From contig NZ_CP019082.1 in NCBI RefSeq assembly GCF_001956985.1, positions 6,386,001 through 6,450,000 on the forward strand: a stretch of DNA of 64,000 nt. The letters run 5' to 3'. Under the pieces are notes generated by a model, which saw nothing but the letters and a program-made list of their open reading frames with translations, searched no databases and was not told the origin of the DNA. Positions 27,232 through 35,254 of this stretch are shown here, piece by piece (position 1 is the stretch's first letter; each line of letters starts with the position of its first letter). The position numbers were made by a program, and so were the translations under genes. The DNA comes from Paludisphaera borealis. Its GTDB lineage: Bacteria > Planctomycetota > Planctomycetia > Isosphaerales > Isosphaeraceae.

Positions 27232-29436
27232 GTGGGCAAGTCGAAGAATTCATCCAACGGCCCCTCGAACACCGCGCCCACTCCGACGACGACGACGGCG
27301 GTGGACGAGTCGAGTTTGTTCATCAACCGCGAGCTGAGCTGGCTCGATTTCAACGAGCGCGTCCTGGAGGAAGCCCGCGACCCCTCCAACCCGCTGCTCG
27401 ATCGGCTCAAGTTCCTGGCCATCTGCTCGTCGAACCAGGATGAATTCTTCGAGGTTCGCGTCGCCGGGCTCCAGGCGCAGCTTTACGAGAGCCTGGAGCC
27501 TCAGGACCCGCCTCCCGACGGCATGGGGCCGCTGGCCCAATTGCTCGAAATCTCGCGCCGGGCGCACGACTTCGTGTCGCGGTTGAACGACGTCTGGCTC
27601 TACGAGGTCCGGCCCGAACTGGAAGAGCACGGCATCCGCATCTGCTCCCCCGACGACTTGAACCCGAGCCAGAACGCGTTCCTCGACGACTACTTCGAGA
27701 ACCAGGTCTACCCGGTGCTGACGCCGCTGGCCATCGACCCGGCGCACCCGTTTCCGCACGTTCACAACAAGAGCCTGAACCTGCTCCTGCGGATCGAGGC
27801 GATCCACCACCACGGCCGACAGCTCTACGCGGTGCTCCAGGTGCCCTCGGTCATCAGCCGGCTGGTCCAGCTCCCCGATGAGAGCAACGGCCGCAAGCAG
27901 TTCGTGCTCCTCGAAGACGTGATCGGCCCCCGCCTCGACGCCCTTTTCGGCGGCTACCGGACCGTCGAGCGCGTGGCCTTCCGCGCGACCCGGAACAGCG
28001 ACCTCTCGATCCAGGAGAACGAGGTCAAGAGCAGCCTGCTGTCGACGATCGAGGAGACGCTCCGCCAGCGCAAGTGGGGCGCCCCGGTCCGGCTCGAAAT
28101 CTCGGAGCGGGCCGACAGCGATTTCCTCGTGCAGTTGCTGTCCGCCTCGGCTCTCGAACTCGAAGAACGCGACGTCTACAAGGTGACGGGGCCCGTCGAC
28201 CTGACGGTGCTGGCGGGGCTCTACAAGCTGGAGGGCTTCCGCGACCTCCGCGAGCCGTCGTACGAGCCCAAGACGCCCCCCGCGTTCACGGGCCGCAAGA
28301 GCGTCTTCCGGGCGATCCGCGAGCAGGATTTCCTGGTCCATCACCCCTACGAATCGTTCGGCACCGTGGTCCAGCTCATCGAGGAAGCCAGCGAAGACCC
28401 GCAAGTGCTGGCCATCAAGATGACCCTCTACCGCACGGCCGACTCGAATCCGATCATCACCGCGCTGGCCCGCGCCGCCGAGAACGGCAAGCAGGTGACG
28501 GCCCTGGTCGAGCTTCAGGCCCGGCTCGATGAAGAGAACAACATCGACAAGGCGCGGATGCTCCAGAAGGCGGGCGTCCACGTCGTGTACGGGATCGTCG
28601 GCCTCAAGACCCACTGCAAGGCCGCGCTCGTGGTGCGTCGCGAACACGACGGCATCCGCCGCTACGTCCACCTCGGCACCGGCAATTACAACCACACCAC
28701 GGCGCGGTTCTACACCGACCTGAGCTACTTCACCTGCCGGCCGGAGATCGGCGAGGACGCCAGCGCCCTCTTCAACCTTTTGACCGGCTATTCCCAGGGC
28801 AACACCTGGAACAAGCTCGTCGTGGCCCCGATGAACCTCGCCGATCGACTCTCCGTTCTGATCCAGCGCGAGGCCGAACACGCGCAGGCCGGCCTTCCGG
28901 CCCGGATCATCGCCAAGATGAACTCGCTGGTCGACCCGAGGATCATCACCCTGCTTTACGAAGCTTCCCAGGCGGGCGTCAAAATCGACCTGATCGTGCG
29001 AGGCATCTGCTGCCTGAGGCCGGGCGTCCCCGGCGTCTCCGACAACATCACGGTTCGCAGCATCGTCGACAAGTACCTCGAACACTCGCGCATCGCCTAC
29101 TTCGCCAACGGCGACGACCCCCAGGTCTTCCTCTCGTCGGCCGACTGGATGCCGCGCAACTTCCGCCGCCGCGTCGAGCTGATGTTCCCCATCGAGGACC
29201 CGCCGCTCCGCACCCGGATCATCGACGAGATCCTGGCGATCGCCCTCGCCGACAATATCAAGGCCCGCATTCTTCAGCCCGACGGCACCTACAAGCGAAT
29301 CCAGCCCCAGCCCGGCGAACCCATCGTCCGGTCGCAGGTGGAGTTCCAGAACCTGGCCCGCGAGCACGACAAGGCGCTCCCGATGGCCCACGCCGTCGCC
29401 ACGGCCGACCGACCGCTCCGCGCCAGCGAGCCCTGA
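27232..29436 (+). CDS. ppk: Polyphosphate kinase 1
   Basis: Makes inorganic polyphosphate from ATP and can run in reverse. About 734 residues from GTG 27232 (VGKSKNSSNG); a TTG at 27160 would add 24 residues. Features: N domain FINRELSWLDFNERVLEEA, the AICSSNQDEFFEVRVAGL segment, catalytic His regions KTHCKAALVVRR (near 475-490) and NYNHTTARFYTDLS, and a C-terminal domain RRVELMFPIEDP. The first 45 residues are a Ser/Thr-rich, low-complexity extension (NTAPTPTTTT) not seen in E. coli Ppk. It is on the plus strand after nfo. Confidence 0.96.
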   Translation: MGKSKNSSNGPSNTAPTPTTTTAVDESSLFINRELSWLDFNERVLEEARDPSNPLLDRLKFLAICSSNQDEFFEVRVAGLQAQLYESLEPQDPPPDGMGPLAQLLEISRRAHDFVSRLNDVWLYEVRPELEEHGIRICSPDDLNPSQNAFLDDYFENQVYPVLTPLAIDPAHPFPHVHNKSLNLLLRIEAIHHHGRQLYAVLQVPSVISRLVQLPDESNGRKQFVLLEDVIGPRLDALFGGYRTVERVAFRATRNSDLSIQENEVKSSLLSTIEETLRQRKWGAPVRLEISERADSDFLVQLLSASALELEERDVYKVTGPVDLTVLAGLYKLEGFRDLREPSYEPKTPPAFTGRKSVFRAIREQDFLVHHPYESFGTVVQLIEEASEDPQVLAIKMTLYRTADSNPIITALARAAENGKQVTALVELQARLDEENNIDKARMLQKAGVHVVYGIVGLKTHCKAALVVRREHDGIRRYVHLGTGNYNHTTARFYTDLSYFTCRPEIGEDASALFNLLTGYSQGNTWNKLVVAPMNLADRLSVLIQREAEHAQAGLPARIIAKMNSLVDPRIITLLYEASQAGVKIDLIVRGICCLRPGVPGVSDNITVRSIVDKYLEHSRIAYFANGDDPQVFLSSADWMPRNFRRRVELMFPIEDPPLRTRIIDEILAIALADNIKARILQPDGTYKRIQPQPGEPIVRSQVEFQNLAREHDKALPMAHAVATADRPLRASEP

Positions 29437-29478
29437 GCCAGATCAGGTCAGGTCTGGTCGAGCGGATGAGCGCGACCG

Positions 29479-30963
29479 TCAGCCCACGGCCTCGGGTTCG
29501 GCGGTCGCCGCCGCTTCGTGGACGACCGGCTCGGGCTCCGGCGGAGCGGCCCGAACGATCGAGATCGCGAGCAGGCAGCCCAGCACGAAACTCGGCAGGG
29601 CCGCCCAATCCATTATCCAGTACAAATCGTCCAAGCTCATCAGGACGTCGAAGTAACCCAGCCAGGCGAAGTACGCGCAGAACACGGTGATCAGCGGGGC
29701 TTGACGGCGAAGCGTCGCGTGATCGCGGACGATCCAGTATGCGCCGAGCACGAACAGCACCATCGGATACTGCGCGAATCCGACCTTGTACAGCGCCAAA
29801 GTCACCGAGACCGCGAGCACGCACGAGGCGAACATCTCGAATCGCCGTCGGCGCGTCCAGGACCACAGCCAGGCGAGCGCGATCAGCAGGATCGGCGTGG
29901 CAAGTTCGTCCATGGTGAAGAAGAAAAAGTCACGGTCGAATGGCGCGTGAGGTCCTTCCAGGAATCGAAAAATCGACAACTGCGTCGGTTCGCGAGCCAC
30001 GGCGAACGTCAGCGGCCGCAGCGCGCTCGGTCCCCAGATCAGGCAGGCCGTCCCCATCCCCAGAGCGCCGAGAATCAGGGTCGTCACGAGGAATCGCACG
30101 CGAATGCGTTGGCCGTCGAGCATCAGGAACGGGACGAGCACCCCGGGGAAATACTTGAGGAGCGTCCCCGCCGAAATCCACGCCGCGCTCGCGTAGTCGT
30201 CGCCCCGCGTCCGAGCCTCGACGGCCCCGATGCAGAGCAGCCCCACGAGAACGTCGAAGTGGCCGAAGAGGGCGATCTCGACCCAGACGTATGGACTCGC
30301 CAGCCAGAGCAACAACGCCGTTCCGGCCCAAGCAGGCAGATGACGACCAACCGCGAAGTCCTTGACCAGCCAGGCCGCGAACAGCCAGAAAGTCAGCGCG
30401 CACGCCAGCTTCGGGGCGAGCGGACTGATCAGCGTCAGCGGCGCGAGCACCGTGAAAAGCGGTCCGTACGCGTTCAGAGGATAGATGCGCCGCTGCCCCT
30501 GGACCATGAACCAGGGATCGCGCCCCAGCATGATCTGCTCCCAGATCTGCTCGAAGAAATAGTAATCGTGAATCCCCCCCGCCAACGCCGTGACCAGGAA
30601 GAACACCAGGCTGAGAACGATCAGTAGAACCGAATTCGCGCGATCGAACCGGGCTTGGCCGACGGTTCGAGTCGGCGCGTGGCGGCGATGCCAGACGCCT
30701 ACCGCCACGACCAGCGCGAGATGGCAGATTCCGCCCATGACGACGGCCGAGGCCGCGATCTTCCAGTTCTTGAGCACGGCGTCGAGCGGTCGATAGCCCG
30801 CGTACCAGGCGACGCAACGAACGACCACGGCCGAACCGCGTCCCGCGAGCGCCGAGGTGATGATCGATGGCGCGAGCGACGTGGCGAACCACCACCAGGC
30901 GGAGAGCGCAAGGGCGTAGATCCCGACGAGAACCCCGGTTCGACGTGATGCGAGGCCCGCCAT
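29479..30963 (-). CDS. GT-C type membrane glycosyltransferase (GT87-like)
   Basis: 494 residues with around 12 hydrophobic helices from residue 10 to 460. Motifs: LGRDPWFMVQGQRRIYPLNA and YGPLFTVLAP near 150, ASAAWISAGTLLKYFPGVLV near 260, and PYVWVEIALFGHFDVLVGL. These match the dolichyl/polyprenyl-phosphate mannosyltransferase-like group (GT87/DUF2029). It probably adds sugars to lipids or surface polymers; donor and acceptor are unknown. The C-terminal tail is cytoplasmic and Ala/Glu/Pro-rich. No sugar-nucleotide genes flank it. Confidence 0.82.
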   Translation of the reverse strand: MAGLASRRTGVLVGIYALALSAWWWFATSLAPSIITSALAGRGSAVVVRCVAWYAGYRPLDAVLKNWKIAASAVVMGGICHLALVVAVGVWHRRHAPTRTVGQARFDRANSVLLIVLSLVFFLVTALAGGIHDYYFFEQIWEQIMLGRDPWFMVQGQRRIYPLNAYGPLFTVLAPLTLISPLAPKLACALTFWLFAAWLVKDFAVGRHLPAWAGTALLLWLASPYVWVEIALFGHFDVLVGLLCIGAVEARTRGDDYASAAWISAGTLLKYFPGVLVPFLMLDGQRIRVRFLVTTLILGALGMGTACLIWGPSALRPLTFAVAREPTQLSIFRFLEGPHAPFDRDFFFFTMDELATPILLIALAWLWSWTRRRRFEMFASCVLAVSVTLALYKVGFAQYPMVLFVLGAYWIVRDHATLRRQAPLITVFCAYFAWLGYFDVLMSLDDLYWIMDWAALPSFVLGCLLAISIVRAAPPEPEPVVHEAAATAEPEAVG

Positions 30964-32413
30964 GAGACGCCACCCTTTTGAAAATCGCCCCGGGAACCGA
31001 ATACGACGCCCACCGCCGCCGTCCTCCCCATCAAGCGTCCCGCCACGTGTCGTCGACCTTTTTTTGTTCGTCCCAGACCCTGAATGGGAACGACGTTGAG
31101 AAATTTCGACGGTTTTTCGATTTCGCGCGAACGTGAGAAGGCGATACGATGTCTATGAGCTTGACTCGGCATCGGCGTTGATGCGAGGTGGAACCGGTTG
31201 AGATTCTATCCGGTCTCGCCGGCCGAAAGCCGGGTCTAACTTCCCTAAAACGTCCGGGCGCGTGTCCGGACGCATCGAGATCTCGGGCGCTGTAGCAAGC
31301 CCCATGACTCGGTAGCGACTCCAGGACGTCCAGGAAACGTCCTGTTTCCCGTGAGGATATTCGCTTCGTTTCCGCTGTTTCGTCGGGCGGCCCCGGCCTC
31401 ATCCGCCAGGCTCGCGACGAAAACCGACGCGGAGGACGAACGCCTCACACGTGAGCCCGCCTCAATGCAGGCGGATGCGAGGGTACTGCCATGTTGAACC
31501 GCAACAACCTGACGCTGTCGGCTCTTTCCAACCGGCTGAATCTCGGGACGCGGTCGCTCGTCCTTACGACGGGCGTCAACAACAACGGTACGGCCCTGCG
31601 CATCCCTCACACCCATCATGACGTGATGCGCGACCACATGGAGCGGTACTCCGTAGCCTCTTTCCCAGTAGAGGTATACGCAATTCCGCCCATTACCGGT
31701 CCGGCAACCGCGGCGGCAGCGCGCTTTAAAAAGGCGTGCGTCGATTCGCGGAAACCGGACGCCACCGATGCGTGGCTCGTCCCGACCCAAGCCGCAACGT
31801 GGCAAAGCTGGCCGATCAGCCAGTCCGCCGACGCGCTAGGGTCAGGATCAGGCCAGCGCCTATCCTCCCGATCGCGATTCTCCGCCGCCAAGGCGCGGAT
31901 AGTCGAAGCCAGGCGACGGCCCAGCAGCCGGAGTTTGGAAGCGATCGAGACGACGAGCGCGGCCTGGACGAACCGGGCGGCGGTGGCGAGACAGGCTGCT
32001 AGAGCGGCCGTCGCCGAGTAAACGAGTCGAGCGTGTTGGAACAGGCTCGCCCTCGGGAACTCCCGGCGGCGGATCGATCAGGCTGAAGGGCGACGACCTT
32101 CCCCCTGGGCGCTCCGTCCCGACTTCCCGATGAACGGCCGATCCGGCATACGACTCAGCGCGGGTGTTCCCAGATCGAGTTCTCCCGACTCGTAACGGAA
32201 AAACCGCGCTCGCGCATCTTTCGCGTCGCCGCGTTCCCGAGAACGGAAGCGTCGTGGCCCCCGCTTTGTTGCGGACTGGGCCGCGAGACCTTCGGTTCCG
32301 TCGAGCGCCGGGCGTTTCACGTTCGTGATGCCGTCTGGGTCCTTGCCGAGTGGAATCCGTCGTGGCAGCGACGGTTCGAGCGAGGGCCCGGCAGATCCCC
32401 GGAGTCGGGGAAG
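30964..32413. other. Gene-poor gap of 1.45 kb
   Basis: No supported gene except the doubtful ORF at 31491. A perfect 7-bp hairpin (CGTCCGG, 31251-31257, with CCGGACG, 31266-31272) has no T run. On the minus strand near 31616-32020 an Ala/Arg-rich frame with GC-rich third positions (LRLLGRRLASTIRALAAENR) has no ATG or GTG start. These look like eroded coding pieces. Confidence 0.4.
31491..32021 (+). CDS. Doubtful ORF, possibly a truncated gene
   Basis: 176 codons starting MLNRNNLTLSALSNRLNLGT. The first 50 codons have GC-rich third positions and plausible composition; the remainder (SRSRFSAAKARIVEARRRPS) is low-complexity and could be read-through of another strand. No strong ribosome site, no known domain. 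A minus-strand frame competes at the 3' half. Confidence 0.25.
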   Translation: MLNRNNLTLSALSNRLNLGTRSLVLTTGVNNNGTALRIPHTHHDVMRDHMERYSVASFPVEVYAIPPITGPATAAAARFKKACVDSRKPDATDAWLVPTQAATWQSWPISQSADALGSGSGQRLSSRSRFSAAKARIVEARRRPSSRSLEAIETTSAAWTNRAAVARQAARAAVAE

Positions 32414-33097
32414 GTGGATCCTGTGCTGGCCACGATGAAGACTACGGGGGAAGACGAACGGAACTGGGCTGAGGTCGCGGTTCTCGTCCAGCGCTCGCAG
32501 GACGGGGACCGCGAAGCGTTCGGTCTGCTCGTCGAGCAGTTCGAGCCCACGGTGCGAGCGATCGCGCTGCGGCGATTGGGAAACCCGAGCGAGGCGCTGG
32601 AACTGACCCAGGAGGTGTTCCTGCACGTGATGCGGCGGATCGACCAGCTTCGCGAGCCCGAGCGGTTCGCCGGCTGGCTGCGGCAGGTCACGGTCCGCAT
32701 GGCCATCAACCGGGCCACGCGGCGAGTGGCCCCGGCCACGGTCGAGACCATCGTGCTCGAAGGCGCCTACGAGGAGAACGACGAGCCCATCGACTCCTTG
32801 ATCCTCCGCGAACGGGCCGAGCGGCTCTGGGGGGCGCTCGGCCGGCTCAAGACGCTCGACCGCGACACCCTCGTCGCCTTTTACATCCGCGACCTGTCGC
32901 TGATCGAGATGGCCGACGAACTCGACGTCCCCCTGGGAACCATCAAGCGACGGCTCCACACCGCCCGCAAGCGGCTGCGGGTCGAGTTGGAATCGTCGGT
33001 CGCCGACGCGTCCGAGTGGTCCGAGCGACTGAGCTTCGACCACGACGACGCCGAGGAGCTGGACTACGCTGGAGCCGGAGCCGGCCGCGGCTGGTGA
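32414..33097 (+). CDS. ECF-type RNA polymerase sigma factor
   Basis: 227 residues from GTG 32414; a second in-frame GTG at 32423 has GGAAGG eight bases upstream and is a good alternative. Region 2 is at about residues 30-95: FGLLVEQFEPTVRAIALRRL, then EALELTQEVFLHVMRRID and the FAGWLRQVTVRMAINRATRR motif. Region 4 is at about 140-195: LWGALGRLKTLDRDTLVAFY and LSLIEMADELDVPLGTIKRR (helix-turn-helix), followed by RLHTARKRLRVEL. An acidic C-terminal tail of about 30 residues follows. No anti-sigma factor gene is adjacent; the small membrane protein downstream is convergent. Confidence 0.92.
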   Translation: MDPVLATMKTTGEDERNWAEVAVLVQRSQDGDREAFGLLVEQFEPTVRAIALRRLGNPSEALELTQEVFLHVMRRIDQLREPERFAGWLRQVTVRMAINRATRRVAPATVETIVLEGAYEENDEPIDSLILRERAERLWGALGRLKTLDRDTLVAFYIRDLSLIEMADELDVPLGTIKRRLHTARKRLRVELESSVADASEWSERLSFDHDDAEELDYAGAGAGRGW

Positions 33098-33176
33098 TCC
33101 GGGCGAATCTTACTGAGTGACGACGAACCCGCCCCGGATCGGCTTCAGGTCGACTCCGGGGTTGTGTTCGTCGCCC

Positions 33177-33551
33177 CTATCCAATCAACCGGCGGCGCTC
33201 CGACTGGTAGGCGTCGTATTCGCGCTCGAACGCATGCGCCCGACGCGCGAGGAGCAAGTAACCGGCCCACGAGAAAACGATGATCGGCAGCAGGAAGACC
33301 GCGACGAAGATCAGGCCGACGTCGGGCCGGCCGAAGGCCGAGAAGAGGGCGATGAACAACAATCCAATGGCCCCCGAGACGGCCGACATCACGGATGTCA
33401 CGCGACGGTGACGATCGAGCTGAGCGTCGAGCGGCTCGACTCCCAACCGCAGTCGGCCGAGCTTCCGCCCCCACTTGATCCGGCGCTCGCGCCAGCGCTC
33501 ATCCAGATCGACGACCGGATCAGCCGGCGCGTTTCCCATCGCGGTTCTCAT
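33177..33551 (-). CDS. Small membrane protein with two TM helices
   Basis: 124 residues (ATG at 33551; a second ATG at 33539). Two helices at about residues 55-75 (VMSAVSGAIGLLFIALFSAF) and 80-100 (LIFVAVFLLPIIVFSWAGYL), with basic ends and a Tyr/Glu/Arg-rich tail. It is convergent with the ECF sigma gene. The family is unknown; a regulatory link to the sigma factor is possible but not shown by the sequence. Confidence 0.6.
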   Translation of the reverse strand: MRTAMGNAPADPVVDLDERWRERRIKWGRKLGRLRLGVEPLDAQLDRHRRVTSVMSAVSGAIGLLFIALFSAFGRPDVGLIFVAVFLLPIIVFSWAGYLLLARRAHAFEREYDAYQSERRRLIG

Positions 33552-33704
33552 CCTGAAGCGTTCTCAAGGTAGGCCCGGCGACGCCCGAGCCGCGCGCACG
33601 ACGCGGCGGGATCGCTCACGCGCCATTGTAGAGCCTCGCCGGGTCGTCGTATACGAAGCAGTCGGTGCTCGATCTGTCGATGTAGGAGGGAGAGATGCGC
33701 CTCC

Positions 33705-35219
33705 TCACAGCTTCTTCAGCAACTCAGCGACCGTGTCCTCGTAGATCTTCTGCCATTCCGGCGCGAGGATGCAGTCGCTGTCTTCCTGGGCCCCGCCGAC
33801 GTTCTTGAGCTGCTCGGCGGTCGGCGCGTAGTAGATGTATCCGTTGGTGTACCCCGCGACGAAGGTCAGGTCGTGGGGAGACGCCTGCTTGACGTCGAGC
33901 CCGGTCTGCACGGTCAATTCGCCAGGGAACGTGACCAGCACGAAGTCGCCGACCCGCACGCCCAACACCTCGACGTCGACCGTCTTCGACCCGGCGGCCG
34001 CGTTGTCGGCCTGGTGCTTCCGCAACAGGGCCAGGTTCGTCTGCGTCCTGGTCAGTTGCTCCATGATGTGGATGTTGTCGACGTACTGCTTCATGTTCAC
34101 GCGGTTCTCGGCGTCGAGCCTGGTCAGGTCGTCACGCCCCGCGGCCTTCTCGGACATGTAGCGGTGCGAATAGTACGACGGGTAATCACCCGACACCCCG
34201 TACTTCACGGCCAGCGGCAGAAACGTCTTGAGATTGAGGCTCGTGCCTTGCAACGACTGGAGCAAGGCCTGCTGCTCGGACTCCATGGCGATGATCCGCT
34301 TGGCGACGTCGGCCCTCGGCAGGGCGATCGTCTCGTGAATGACTTTCAGCCGGCCGTCGTCCTTGCTCCGGATCGTCTTAAGCGCCCGCAAGGTGCTGAG
34401 GCCCAGCAAGTTCCCCAGGGGCTCCGCGTTCCGAGGGTTGTCGACGTCCTTGTACAGCGCCGGATTGACGTCGCCGCCGCACCCCTGAAGGAACAGGGCG
34501 ATCGTCCCATCGCTCAGGTTGTCCTCGATCGCTTTCGAGGCGAAGCCGGTGAGGTCCGCGGTGTTGCCGCCGCTCGGGACTCCCATGATGGGGTGACATG
34601 CGAAGTTGTAGACGACGGCCAGGGTCCGCCCATCCTCGCGGTCGAGCCGGAGGACGCCGATCTCCGGATCGACCGGACCGGTCCCGACGACCTCTTCGTC
34701 CGGCGGCAGCGCGTAGGCGTGGCGGACGTCGGCCTCCTTGCCGCTCTTCAGCCTGAGCCGGCGGTTCTCCATGATCCGGTTTTCGTGGCCCACGCCCGCG
34801 CCGACGTTGACCGGAACCAGATGGCTCGCCGCTTGCTTCACCGCCTGAAAGGTCCGCTCATCAACGTCCGCGCACACGACGCCGTGGCAATGGCTGGCGT
34901 TGACGAGAACGCTCTGGGGCTTGATGCCGAGTTCCTTCTCCAGCCGCGACCGAACCTTGGACAGATAGTCGTTGCGGATGTGCCCGATCTCGCCGATGGC
35001 GACCGCGTCGACGGTGACGACCACGACCGTCGTGGCGTCGTCCTTGATCACGAGCGCCTTGACGAACAAGGGGTCGTTGATCGGTCCGGCCCCGGTGTTC
35101 GTGATGTCCACCTTGGCGACGCCCGCCCGGAGCCGAGCCGCGAGGGCGTCGCTCGGAGGCGATCCGACCACCGCACAGGCCGTGATGAGGAGCGTTCGGA
35201 ACCGAGTCGCGTTCATCAT
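33705..35219 (-). CDS. Neutral/alkaline non-lysosomal ceramidase-like secreted protein
   Basis: 504 residues. A signal peptide-like start (MMNATRFRTLLITACAVVGS, ending about residue 27) predicts export. The ceramidase N-domain signatures are LRAGVAKVDITN, VNASHCHG (a zinc His pair), YNFACHPIMG and FLQGCGGDVNPALY. Late VTFPGELTVQTGLD and FVAGYTNGYIYYAP are also family-like. Known members cut the amide bond of ceramides; here the second (immunoglobulin-like) domain is missing, so it is shorter than the Pseudomonas enzyme. Many planctomycete relatives have unknown substrates. It lies 35 bp upstream of the mutS stop, in the same direction. Confidence 0.85.
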   Translation of the reverse strand: MMNATRFRTLLITACAVVGSPPSDALAARLRAGVAKVDITNTGAGPINDPLFVKALVIKDDATTVVVVTVDAVAIGEIGHIRNDYLSKVRSRLEKELGIKPQSVLVNASHCHGVVCADVDERTFQAVKQAASHLVPVNVGAGVGHENRIMENRRLRLKSGKEADVRHAYALPPDEEVVGTGPVDPEIGVLRLDREDGRTLAVVYNFACHPIMGVPSGGNTADLTGFASKAIEDNLSDGTIALFLQGCGGDVNPALYKDVDNPRNAEPLGNLLGLSTLRALKTIRSKDDGRLKVIHETIALPRADVAKRIIAMESEQQALLQSLQGTSLNLKTFLPLAVKYGVSGDYPSYYSHRYMSEKAAGRDDLTRLDAENRVNMKQYVDNIHIMEQLTRTQTNLALLRKHQADNAAAGSKTVDVEVLGVRVGDFVLVTFPGELTVQTGLDVKQASPHDLTFVAGYTNGYIYYAPTAEQLKNVGGAQEDSDCILAPEWQKIYEDTVAELLKKL

Positions 35220-35254
35220 GGCGTCAGCCCTGTTTCAGGAGGTGTGGCGACCGT

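Noticed and set aside
27250-29391. A 713-codon frame opposite ppk
   Set aside because: Composition (Val/Asp/Glu/Arg/His-rich) is that of an antisense shadow; ppk on the plus strand has full catalytic motifs.
31050-31075. T7 run on the plus strand as a terminator
   Set aside because: No convincing stem precedes it and no plus-strand gene ends nearby.
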